Origin: Pseudomonas lalkuanensis
GTDB lineage: Bacteria; Pseudomonadota; Gammaproteobacteria; Pseudomonadales; Pseudomonadaceae
NCBI RefSeq assembly: GCF_008807375.1
Contig: NZ_CP043311.1
Location: 2,150,001-2,214,000 of the forward strand
Length of the DNA: 64,000 nucleotides
Reading direction: 5' to 3'
Shown: positions 29,099-36,719 of the stretch, one piece after another
How positions within the stretch are numbered: the stretch's first letter is position 1
How the letters are laid out: every line of letters starts with the position of its first letter
Translations under genes and position numbers: made by a program
The notes under the pieces: model-generated
The model's input: the letters and a program-made list of their open reading frames with translations, nothing else
Databases searched by the model: none
Told to the model about the DNA's origin: nothing

Positions 29099-29902
29099 AT
29101 GCGCCTCACCTTTCTTGCCGGCCTGCTGCTGGCAGCATCCGCCCAGGCAGCCGACCTGCCTGACAGCCACGACCTGGCGGCGCTGCCGCGCTTCCCCCAT
29201 GCGGAGATCACCGATTTCCGCGAGAGCCCGGACCAGGAACGGGTCTACCCGCAGAGCTCCATCCGCCGCATCAGCAATCAACTGCGCATGGAGCGCAAGG
29301 TCGAGGCCGAAGGCCGGCAGACCTCGGTGACCTACCGCCTGCCCGCCGACCACAGCTCGAACGAAGCCTTCGACCGCGCCCGCAGGGACCTGCTGGAAAG
29401 CGGCGCCGAGCTGCTCTACTGGTGCCAGGGGCGCGACTGCGGCTCCAGCAACCTCTGGGCCAATGCCATCTTCGGCAACTCCAAGCTGTTTGGTCCGGAC
29501 GAGCAACAGGCCTACCTCCTGCTACGCCTGGCCGAGCCCCGCCAGGACAGCCTCCTGGCCCTCTACAGCATCACCCGCGGCAACCGCAGGGCCTACCTGC
29601 ACGCCGAGCAGCTTGACGCCAATGCGCCACTGGGCGAACTGCTGCCCACGCCCGACACCCTGATGCGTGAACTCAAGAGCAGCGGCGAGCTGCACCTGGC
29701 GCGCCTGTCCGACCAGCCTTCGGAGGCCTGGGCGACCCTGCTGGGACGCTGCCTGAACCTCGACAGCACCCTGCGCATCAGCCTGGCCGGCGCCGGTGCC
29801 GAAGCCTGGCGCGAAGCGCTGGTGGAGCAGGGTGTGCGCGCCGCGCGGCTGGAACTGGGCGAGGGCAGGGAGCCCGGACTGCACCTGAACCTGCTGCGCT
29901 GA
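29099..29902 (+). CDS. DUF4892-family exported protein
   Basis: A 267-residue protein with a signal peptide (MRLTFLAGLLLAASAQA, cleavage before ADLPD). The mature part shows VYPQSSIRRISNQLRMER and LLYWCQGRDCGSSNLWANAIFG, the latter a Cys pair typical of DUF4892. Function unknown; predicted periplasmic or surface. The ATG at 29099 has AAGG six bases upstream; another in-frame ATG at 29093 is too close to it. From memory it is the PA1623 equivalent, after which the gene content departs from PAO1. Confidence 0.8.
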   Translation: MRLTFLAGLLLAASAQAADLPDSHDLAALPRFPHAEITDFRESPDQERVYPQSSIRRISNQLRMERKVEAEGRQTSVTYRLPADHSSNEAFDRARRDLLESGAELLYWCQGRDCGSSNLWANAIFGNSKLFGPDEQQAYLLLRLAEPRQDSLLALYSITRGNRRAYLHAEQLDANAPLGELLPTPDTLMRELKSSGELHLARLSDQPSEAWATLLGRCLNLDSTLRISLAGAGAEAWREALVEQGVRAARLELGEGREPGLHLNLLR

Positions 29903-30001
29903 GAAACCCTCGACAGCAGTCTCTATGCTTGTGACTGCCTCGCGCACGTTGCGTGGTGGCAGGTACGGCCCTTTCTTTCTGATCGCCGGAGTGACCCTGG
30001 G

Positions 30002-31087
30002 ATGTTCAACAACGACCGACTACTGGTGCAGATCCTCCTGCTCGCCTTGCTCGGTGCCAGCCTCTGGGTGCTCGCGCCCTTCGTCTCGGCGCTGTTCTGG
30101 GCCGCGGTGCTGGCATTCGCCAGCTGGCCTCTGATGCGTCTGCTCAGCAGTGCGCTGAAAGGACGCGAATCTGCTGCCGCTGCTCTGCTCACCGCAGGCT
30201 GGATGCTGCTGGTGGCGTTGCCGCTGGCGTGGCTGCTGGGCAACCTGGCCGAGCACGTACGCGATGCCACCGAGCTGGCGAAGAACGTCCAGATGGAGGG
30301 GCTGCCGCCACCCCCGGAGTGGCTGCATCAGGTACCGCTGCTGGGTGAACGGCTGGTGCGTGCCTGGCATTCCATCGACGCCCAGGGGGCAGCCTTTTTC
30401 GCCAGCCTCAAGCCCTACATGGGGCAGGCCGGCAATTGGGTATTGGCGCGTACCGCACAGATCGGCGGCGGCATGGTCGAGCTGGTGCTCAGCCTGGTGC
30501 TGGTGTTCTTCTTCTATCGTGATGGCCCGCGCATGGCGCTGTTCGTCGAGAAGGCGCTGGAACGCCTGATCGGCGACCGCGCCGAGCATTACCTGGGCCT
30601 GGTGGCCGGCACCGTGCAACGGGTGGTCAACGGCGTGATCGGCACCGCTGCCGCCCAGGGGGTGCTGGCACTGGTCGGCTTCTGGATCGCTGGCGTGCCC
30701 GGCGCCCTGGTGCTGGGCATCGTCACTTTCGCTCTCAGCCTGATCCCCATGGGGCCGCCGCTGGTCTGGGTGCCCGCGACGGCCTGGCTGGCCTGGCACG
30801 GCGATTACGGCTACGCGGTGTTCCTCGGCATCTGGGGCATGTTCGTCATCAGCGGCGTGGACAACGTGCTCAAGCCCTACCTCATCAGCCGCGGCGGCAA
30901 CCTGCCGCTGGTGGTGGTGCTGCTGGGTGTGTTTGGCGGCATCCTTGCGTTCGGCTTCATGGGCCTGTTCCTCGGCCCGACGCTGCTGGCGGTGGCGTAC
31001 AGCCTGATCTCCGACTGGATCGGCCATGCACCGCCGCAACTGGTGGTTCCGCCTGAGGTCAAGGAACAGGAAAACCCGCCATCCTGA
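30002..31087 (+). CDS. AI-2E family transporter (PerM/YdiK-like)
   Basis: A 361-residue inner membrane protein with about eight hydrophobic segments. The C-terminal segments SLIPMGPPLVWVPA, GVDNVLKPYLISRG and GVFGGILAFGFMGLFLGPTLLAV are characteristic of the AI-2E/PerM family. Members include the quorum-signal exporter TqsA and Na+/H+ antiporters, so the transported species is not settled. It converges on the phaC gene, leaving a 62-base gap with no obvious terminator. Confidence 0.9.
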   Translation: MFNNDRLLVQILLLALLGASLWVLAPFVSALFWAAVLAFASWPLMRLLSSALKGRESAAAALLTAGWMLLVALPLAWLLGNLAEHVRDATELAKNVQMEGLPPPPEWLHQVPLLGERLVRAWHSIDAQGAAFFASLKPYMGQAGNWVLARTAQIGGGMVELVLSLVLVFFFYRDGPRMALFVEKALERLIGDRAEHYLGLVAGTVQRVVNGVIGTAAAQGVLALVGFWIAGVPGALVLGIVTFALSLIPMGPPLVWVPATAWLAWHGDYGYAVFLGIWGMFVISGVDNVLKPYLISRGGNLPLVVVLLGVFGGILAFGFMGLFLGPTLLAVAYSLISDWIGHAPPQLVVPPEVKEQENPPS

Positions 31088-31149
31088 GGGGGGCGTCTGC
31101 CCGTGCAGGAAACCCTTCCGGGCTGGCAGGATGAAGCCGTGCCTGGACC

Positions 31150-32835
31150 TCAGCTTGAATGCACATAGGTGCCCGGCGCCGCCTCCATGGGTGGATGGGC
31201 CTGATTGCCCAGGGTCTTCAAGGTTTTGCGTTGCCCACCGGAGCGCGCCTGGATCCAGTCCAGCCACGCAGGCCACCAGCTTCCAATCTGCTGCTGCGCG
31301 TCGAAATACCAGGCTCGCGGGTCGGACGACAGTTTGCTGTTCTCCAGGTAGTTGGCCTTGGGGTTGCCAGGCGGGTTGAGAATGCTCTGGATATGCCCGC
31401 TGTTGGATAGCAGGAAGCGTCGGTTGCCACCGAGCAGCAGGGTCGAGCGGTAGACCGTGTCCCAGGGGGTGATGTGGTCGTTGGAGCCCGCGACGCTGAA
31501 GCTGTCCACCGTGACCTTGCGCAGGTCGATCGGGGTGCCGCAGATCTCCAGGCCGCCGCTGCGGATCAGCGGGTTGTGCTTGAAGAGGTCGAGAAAGTCG
31601 CCGTGCAGTGCTGCCGGCAAACGGGTGTTGTCGCTGTTCCAGTAGAGGATGTCGAAGGCCGGTGGCTGCCTGCCGAGCAGGTAGTTGTTGACCCAGTAGG
31701 TCCACACCAGGTCGTTGGAGCGCATCCAGGCGAACACCTTGGCCAGGTCGCGGCCGTCCAGCACGCCATTGCGATAGGAGCGGAGTTTGGCCGCCTCCAG
31801 GGTCTGCTCGGTGACGAACAGGGCCGCCGGACTCTCCACCCGACTGTCCAGCATACTCACCAGATAGCTGGCGCTGGCTACCTTGCGCAGCTGCCGCTTG
31901 GCCTGAAGGTGGCCCTGCAGGGCGGCGATGGTCAGGCCGCCAGCGCAGGCGCCCGCCAGGTTGACCGCCTTGCTGCCGGTGATGGCGCGGCAGGCATCGA
32001 GCGCTTCCTTTAGCGCCTCCACATAGTGCGAAAGACCACACTCACGATGGCGTATGTCGGGATTGCGCCAGCTGACCATGAACACCTGCAGACCGTTCTT
32101 CAGCGCGTACTGCACGAAGCTCTTTTCCGGGCTGAGGTCGAAGATGTAGTACTTGTTTATCTGCGGCGGGACGATCAGAAGCGGCTGCTGGTATTGCTGC
32201 TCGCTCATGGGCTTGTACTGGATCAACTCCAGCAGCTCGGTGCGGAATACCACGGCTCCGGGCGTGGTGGCGATGTTCCGGCCGACTTCGAAGGCCGCCT
32301 TGCTGACCTGGCTGGGCATGCCACCGTTGTGCAGCAGGTCTCCCGCCAGGTGACGCAGGCCGTGGATCAGGCTGAGTCCTCCGGTGTTGAACATCTCCTT
32401 GAGCGCCAGCGGGTTGATCAGGCCGTTGGAGGGTGACAGCGCATCACCGAGCAGTGTCACGATGAATCGGGCCCGGGCCTGGTCGTCGGCCGCAAGGTCG
32501 CTCTCGTCGATCCAGGCGGTGAGCTGCTTCTGCCAGGCCAGATAGCTCTGCAAGCCACGGCGGTAGAGCGGATTGAGGCGCCACGTCGGGTCCTGGAAAC
32601 GCGCATCCTGGGCAGAGTGCTGGTACGGCGCGTCGCCAAGCAGCACGCGACCCAGTTGGCCGCCCAGGGCCAGGGCATGTCGGGTACTGTGCACCGGTTG
32701 CTTGAGGCCCTGCAGCGCCAGGGCGCGCAGGGTGGACAACATATCCCGGCCGCGCAGGCCGGGGTTGGAGCCTTCTTCTGCTGTCACAAGGTTCGCGGGT
32801 TCGGGCAAGGTGCCCGCCGCTGGTTTATCTCGCAT
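31150..32835 (-). CDS. phaC: Class II poly(3-hydroxyalkanoate) synthase, PhaC2-like
   Basis: A 561-residue PHA synthase that polymerises medium-chain 3-hydroxyacyl-CoA at granule surfaces. The lipase-like box GACAGG puts the catalytic Cys at 297; Asp453 (GSNDHITPW) and His481 (SNSGHIQSILNPPGNPKA) complete the triad. The N-terminus (GLRGRDMLSTLRAL, ALALGGQLGRVLLGD) and the ending PPMEAAPGTYV resemble, from memory, Pseudomonas PhaC2 rather than PhaC1. Residue 266, normally Trp in the REWGLS stretch, is Cys here (codon 32038-32040). It lies alone with phaG, not in a phaC1-Z-C2-D cluster. Confidence 0.95.
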   Translation of the reverse strand: MRDKPAAGTLPEPANLVTAEEGSNPGLRGRDMLSTLRALALQGLKQPVHSTRHALALGGQLGRVLLGDAPYQHSAQDARFQDPTWRLNPLYRRGLQSYLAWQKQLTAWIDESDLAADDQARARFIVTLLGDALSPSNGLINPLALKEMFNTGGLSLIHGLRHLAGDLLHNGGMPSQVSKAAFEVGRNIATTPGAVVFRTELLELIQYKPMSEQQYQQPLLIVPPQINKYYIFDLSPEKSFVQYALKNGLQVFMVSWRNPDIRHRECGLSHYVEALKEALDACRAITGSKAVNLAGACAGGLTIAALQGHLQAKRQLRKVASASYLVSMLDSRVESPAALFVTEQTLEAAKLRSYRNGVLDGRDLAKVFAWMRSNDLVWTYWVNNYLLGRQPPAFDILYWNSDNTRLPAALHGDFLDLFKHNPLIRSGGLEICGTPIDLRKVTVDSFSVAGSNDHITPWDTVYRSTLLLGGNRRFLLSNSGHIQSILNPPGNPKANYLENSKLSSDPRAWYFDAQQQIGSWWPAWLDWIQARSGGQRKTLKTLGNQAHPPMEAAPGTYVHSS

Positions 32836-32958
32836 GGATCACACTCCGTCTTGCTCCCATCAGGGAAACGAACAGAAAAGGGTTGAACCAGGGCGTTGCG
32901 CAGGTGCATCGATCTGCCGGGGGAAACATCGCCCCGGCGACACGGCTGCGCCAAGGGG

Positions 32959-33882
32959 TCAGGGCGTTGCGCGCCGCATGGTGAGTACGTGGCTGCTGTT
33001 GGCATAACGGTATAACCCGTCCGACGGCCGCACACTGGCCGGCTTGATCAAGCCGGAATCGGGCTGCAGAAAGCCGAGCAAGGCTTGCCGGGTGGCGTGC
33101 AAGGCCGCCTTGTGCTCCATATCGAGGAAGTGCCCAGTGTTGCGGATGGTGCGGAATTGGCACTGAGGGGAATGGCGGGCGAACAATTGGGCGTCTCCGG
33201 CCGAGGTGTACTCGTCCCATTGGCCATTGATGAACAGCAGCGGAATATCGATGGCGGCGGCACAGGCGAGATAGCGCTCGGAGTCTTGCTTGAGCACCTC
33301 ATTGAAATGAGCGTGCATCTGCCGGTACTCGTGCTCGGCCAGGCTACTGATGTGGCGGAAATTGAAGCGTTTGAACAGCGGGGGCAGGTGCTTGCCGATG
33401 GTGCTGTTGATCAGGCGGCCCACCTTTATGCGGTCGCAGGTCTGCAGCATGCCCAGGCCGCTCTCCAGGTAGTCGCGCATGGGCTGATTGATCCGCGCGG
33501 CGAAGGAACCGATCACCGCCTTTTCGATCCTGTGCGGCCGTTGGGCCAGCGCCAGCAGGGTGGCCGCGCCACCCCAGGAGAAGGACAGCACATGGTCGGC
33601 GGCGACCCTTTCGATCAGTTCCAGCAGAATGTCTGCCTCGTCTTCCTCACTGATCAGCCGACCCGGGTAGTTGTGCGGTTTCGATTGGCCGGCATAGGGC
33701 TGGTCGTAGAGCACCACATTGAACCGTGGGTGCAGGTAACGCACCGTCTGGGCGAACGATGCCGTGGTTGCGAACGCGCCGTTGACCAGAATGATGGTCT
33801 TCCTGGCGGTGGGATTGCAGTAACGCTCCGTATAGATCTTGTACTTCCTGTGAATGTCGACGATGGCGGTTTCCGGCTTCAT
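32959..33882 (-). CDS. phaG: PhaG/RhlA-family 3-hydroxyacyl-ACP enzyme, PhaG-like
   Basis: A 307-residue alpha/beta hydrolase-fold enzyme that links fatty acid synthesis to PHA by releasing or transferring 3-hydroxyacyl chains from ACP. INGSLATTASFAQ-like and FDQPYSGKSKPH-like blocks appear as VNGAFATTASFAQTVRYL and YDQPYAGQSKPHN, closer to remembered P. putida PhaG than to RhlA. The triad is Ser102 (FSWGG), Asp223 (FINGQWDEYT) and His251 (TGHFLDME). The HX4D motif of PhaG reads H177-ISSL-A182, lacking the Asp. It is 123 bases upstream of phaC on the same strand, probably one operon. Confidence 0.88.
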   Translation of the reverse strand: MKPETAIVDIHRKYKIYTERYCNPTARKTIILVNGAFATTASFAQTVRYLHPRFNVVLYDQPYAGQSKPHNYPGRLISEEDEADILLELIERVAADHVLSFSWGGAATLLALAQRPHRIEKAVIGSFAARINQPMRDYLESGLGMLQTCDRIKVGRLINSTIGKHLPPLFKRFNFRHISSLAEHEYRQMHAHFNEVLKQDSERYLACAAAIDIPLLFINGQWDEYTSAGDAQLFARHSPQCQFRTIRNTGHFLDMEHKAALHATRQALLGFLQPDSGLIKPASVRPSDGLYRYANSSHVLTMRRATP

Positions 33883-33969
33883 GGTATTTCTCTCGCACGG
33901 ATTGGGCTGAGTGGACAGTCGGAGCAGCTGTTCGCGGGGCTATTCCACAGACAGCAGAGCGCCTCGGCC

Positions 33970-33985
33970 TGGCATGGGAATGCCA
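33970..33985. promoter_or_regulatory. Inverted repeat upstream of phaG
   Basis: TGGCATGGGAATGCCA is a perfect 6+4+6 palindrome 88 bases before the phaG start. It may be an operator. A sigma-54 reading was considered but the GG-GC spacing is one base short. Confidence 0.35.
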
Positions 33986-34017
33986 AGCGAATCAGTGGCT
34001 ACCTGGTTACTTTCGAT

Positions 34018-34146
34018 GAGCCGTGAAAGTCGTTTGGCAGGGGGCTTGGCCGGGCAATGGGGCGGTGAAATGCCTCTGTGCCCGGCACGTACGGTTCGAC
34101 TTTCTCTGGCCCCACGAGGGATGAAAGCCGTGGGGAGCTCAACTAT
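34018..34146 (+). other. Possible 3' remnant of a group II intron
   Basis: GCACGTACGGTTC (34085-34097) is identical to the 3' strand of intron domain V as I know it. GAGCCG (34018-34023) can pair with CGGTTC as in domain V, but the middle of the domain is not canonical: an inner GCCGGGCA/TGCCCGGC stem (34049-34056 and 34079-34086) replaces the short GAAA-capped helix. A CCCCACG/CGTGGGG hairpin (34110-34135) then resembles domain VI, ending AGCTCAACTAT with a final AY. No reverse transcriptase gene is present. The 33883-34271 gap holds no convincing gene. Confidence 0.4.
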
Positions 34147-34212
34147 GCGGATTCGATCGAGTCGTCACCATCGTCGTTTCCCCGGGAAGGGTGTGGCGAT
34201 TTCGGCCGAGCG

Positions 34213-34267
34213 CTTGTCGTGGATCGACGACAAGCCGTCGTGCCGGCCACCCCGAGGGTGGCCGGCA
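34213..34267 (-). terminator. Two tandem hairpins after the EF-hand gene
   Basis: On the minus strand the EF-hand gene runs into TGCCGGCCACCC-loop-GGGTGGCCGGCA (34241-34267, 12 bp), then CTTGTCGT-GGATCG-ACGACAAG (34213-34234, 8 bp). There is no T tract, so termination is probable but not certain. Confidence 0.5.
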
Positions 34268-34271
34268 TCCC

Positions 34272-34631
34272 TCAGGCCGACAGGCTCAGCTGGCTGCCGA
34301 CACGGCTGCTGCCGCAGCCGGCGGCACCCGCTTCGCATCGCTTGAGCACGGCAGTCACCAGGCGGCCATAGCCTCGGTCGTCGCTGCTTCCCGACGATTC
34401 GTCCGACTGATCCAATGGCATGCCTCCGGTCCCCGGACTGGTGGCGGAAGCGGTGGTTTCGTCCTGGCTGAGGCTGCCGTCACCGTCGGCATCCAGCACG
34501 CTGAAGAGTTTTTCCTGGGCCTTGTTCTGTCCCGAGGCGCCGCAGACTCGCGGGCGTGCCGAAGATGAGGTCGAGCTGCTGGCATGGCTGTAACTGCCAT
34601 GGCTCGAGTAACTGCCGACACCACTGATCAC
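34272..34631 (-). CDS. Small single EF-hand protein (XopAW-like)
   Basis: A 119-residue protein with a Ser/Tyr-rich N-terminus (ISGVGSYSSHGSYSHASS) and one canonical calcium loop, DADGDGSLSQDE (about residues 47-58). Upstream of the loop AQEKLFSVLDA gives the entering helix. The tail is Ser/Gly-rich with two or three Cys. Small proteins of this layout in Pseudomonas and Xanthomonas are annotated, from memory, as XopAW-like calcium-binding proteins; secretion is not shown here and no secretion system is nearby. The start is GTG with AGGAG upstream. Confidence 0.7.
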   Translation of the reverse strand: MISGVGSYSSHGSYSHASSSTSSSARPRVCGASGQNKAQEKLFSVLDADGDGSLSQDETTASATSPGTGGMPLDQSDESSGSSDDRGYGRLVTAVLKRCEAGAAGCGSSRVGSQLSLSA

Positions 34632-34846
34632 GGGGGCACTCCTGTGCAGGTTGGCGGAACCGGAAGGGGTTTTCCGGTGCTGGCCGTCTCGACGGGGCGC
34701 CTGTCCAGGCTGTGTGTGCTTTGTATCGGGGTGGATACAAGGACCGAGATGCTGACCTGTACGCCGCGTGGGTGAGGGCAGCCATCCCGAGCGCAGTGTT
34801 CAACTTTACGCATTCTTGATGCCCCCCGGCTCCTCCGAGTCTCGTT

Positions 34847-34861
34847 CCTTTACGCCCCCCG
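34847..34861 (+). promoter_or_regulatory. Candidate KdpE site and promoter of kdpF
   Basis: CCTTTACGCCCCCCG at 34847-34861 resembles the TTTACACCCCGCC core of the E. coli kdp operator as I recall it. The same TTTACGC occurs at 34805-34811, 44 bases earlier (about four helical turns). A weak -10, GACAAT, is at 34866-34871. The rest of the 34632-34911 gap shows no gene. Confidence 0.35.
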
Positions 34862-34911
34862 TTCCGACAATGGCTCCACGGCGGCACAGACCGCATCTAG
34901 GAGCACAAGCA

Positions 34912-35001
34912 ATGAGCATTCTCGACGGGGTGTCCCTGGTACTGGCCATGGGGCTTTTCATTTATCTGCTGGTCGCGCTGCTGCGCGCCGAGCGCGGCTA
35001 G
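34912..35001 (+). CDS. kdpF: K+-transporting ATPase small subunit KdpF
   Basis: A 29-residue single-helix peptide, [20 protein letters not shown] then VALLRAERG. It is the KdpF subunit that stabilises the KdpABC complex in the inner membrane. AGGAG lies eight bases before the ATG and kdpA starts eight bases after the stop. The gene is below usual prediction length but the sequence and place are unmistakable. Confidence 0.9.
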   Translation: MSILDGVSLVLAMGLFIYLLVALLRAERG

Positions 35002-35009
35002 GAGGCCAC

Positions 35010-36710
35010 ATGCAACTTCAGGACATCGGCCTCATCCTGGCCTTCTTCGTTCTGGTGCTGGCGCCGGCACCCTTCCTTGGGCGTTTCTATTACCGGGCGA
35101 TGGAGGGGCAACGCACCTTCCTGACCCCGGTACTCGCGCCCGTGGAGCGTTTCTGCTATCGCCTCTCTGGCGTCGACGCCGAGCGTGAACAGGACTGGAA
35201 GGGCTACTGCGCAGCCCTGTTGGCCTTCAACCTGGCGGGCTTCGGGCTGCTGTTCGCCATCCTCATGCTGCAGGGTGTGCTGCCGCTGAACCCGCAGAAA
35301 CTGCCCGGCCTGGAATGGAGCCTGGCGTTCAACACCGCGGTCAGCTTCGTCACCAACACCAACTGGCAGGCCTACAGCGGCGAAGCGGCGCTGAGCTACT
35401 TCAGCCAGATGGTCGGCCTGGGCGTGCAGAACTTCGTCAGTGCCGCCGTGGGCCTCTGCGTGCTGGTTGCCTTCGCCCGTGGCATCAGCCGCCGCGGCAC
35501 CGACCGCCTGGGCAACTTCTGGGTCGACCTGACCCGTGGCACCCTCTACGGCCTGGTCCCTCTGTGCCTGCTGCTGGCGCTGTTGCTGGTCTGGCAGGGC
35601 GTTCCGCAGACCTTCCTCGACTATGCCCACGCCGTGACCCTGCAGGGCGCCGACCAGAGCATCCCCCTTGGCCCGGCAGCCAGCCAGATCGCTATCAAGC
35701 AGCTGGGTACCAATGGTGGCGGCTTCTTCGGCGTCAACTCCGCGCATCCGTTCGAGAACCCCACCGCCTGGAGCAACCTGCTGGAAGTGGCCTCCATCAT
35801 CCTGATCCCGGCGGCCCTGGTGTTCACCTTCGGCCACTACGTCAAGGATCTGCGCCAGAGCCGCGCGCTGCTGGCCTGCATGCTGGTGCTGTTCGTCATT
35901 GGCCTTGGCGTGACCCTCTACAGCGAGTACCAGCCGAACCCGGCACTGGCCGCACTGCCCATCGAGCCGACCGGCTCCCTGGAAGGCAAGGAAAGCCGCT
36001 TCGGCATCACCGCCTCGGCGCTCTGGGCGGTCACCACCACGGCTGCGTCGAACGGTTCGGTGAATGCCATGCATGACAGCTTCAGCGCGCTGGGCGGGAT
36101 GATCCCGATGTTCAACATGATGCTGGGCGAGATCATCTTCGGCGGTGTCGGCGCCGGCCTCTACGGGATGCTGCTGTTCGTGCTGATCGCCGTGTTCCTT
36201 GCCGGCTTGATGATCGGCCGCACGCCCGAATACCTCGGCAAGAAACTGGAAGCCCGTGAAGTGCGCCTGCTGGTGGCCACTCTGCTGGTGATGCCAGTGG
36301 GCGTGCTGGTGTTCTGCGGCGTGGCCATCAGCCTCGATGGCCCGGCGGCGTCCATCACCAACCCCGGTGCCCACGGCTTCAGCCAGGCGCTCTATGCCTA
36401 CACCTCGGGTACCGCCAACAACGGCTCGGCCTTTGCCGGCTTCGGCGCCAACACGCCGTTCCACAACGTGATGATCGGCCTGGCGATGATCCTCGGCCGC
36501 TTCGGTTACATCCTCCCGGTACTGGCCATCGCTGGCAGCCTGGCGATGAAGAAGCGCGCGCCGCTCGGCGCCAACAGCTTCCCCACCCATGGTCCGCTGT
36601 TCGTCACCCTGCTGACCCTCACCATCCTGCTGGTGGGCGGCCTGACCTTCCTTCCGGCGCTGGCCCTCGGGCCGATCGCCGAACACCTCGCGCTGATCCA
36701 GGGCTTCTAA
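35010..36710 (+). CDS. kdpA: K+-transporting ATPase channel subunit KdpA
   Basis: A 566-residue inner membrane protein of normal KdpA length with about ten helices. The selectivity-filter loops include [15 protein letters not shown] and [22 protein letters not shown], and a later [13 protein letters not shown] and NNGSAFAGF, as in the four MPM repeats of the SKT potassium channels. It forms the K+ pathway of the KdpFABC pump, used when potassium is scarce. GGAGG precedes the ATG and kdpB follows within ten bases. Confidence 0.98.
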   Translation: MQLQDIGLILAFFVLVLAPAPFLGRFYYRAMEGQRTFLTPVLAPVERFCYRLSGVDAEREQDWKGYCAALLAFNLAGFGLLFAILMLQGVLPLNPQKLPGLEWSLAFNTAVSFVTNTNWQAYSGEAALSYFSQMVGLGVQNFVSAAVGLCVLVAFARGISRRGTDRLGNFWVDLTRGTLYGLVPLCLLLALLLVWQGVPQTFLDYAHAVTLQGADQSIPLGPAASQIAIKQLGTNGGGFFGVNSAHPFENPTAWSNLLEVASIILIPAALVFTFGHYVKDLRQSRALLACMLVLFVIGLGVTLYSEYQPNPALAALPIEPTGSLEGKESRFGITASALWAVTTTAASNGSVNAMHDSFSALGGMIPMFNMMLGEIIFGGVGAGLYGMLLFVLIAVFLAGLMIGRTPEYLGKKLEAREVRLLVATLLVMPVGVLVFCGVAISLDGPAASITNPGAHGFSQALYAYTSGTANNGSAFAGFGANTPFHNVMIGLAMILGRFGYILPVLAIAGSLAMKKRAPLGANSFPTHGPLFVTLLTLTILLVGGLTFLPALALGPIAEHLALIQGF

Positions 36711-36719
36711 GGGAGATTG

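Noticed and set aside
33966..33990. Sigma-54 promoter before phaG
   Set aside because: The TTGGCAT..ATGC pattern has the GG and GC elements one base too close for RpoN; it is better explained as a palindrome.
33911..34345. A plus-strand frame of 144 codons in the gap upstream of phaG
   Set aside because: Arg/Ser/Pro-rich with no ribosome-binding site; it overlaps the structured, intron-like segment and the EF-hand gene.
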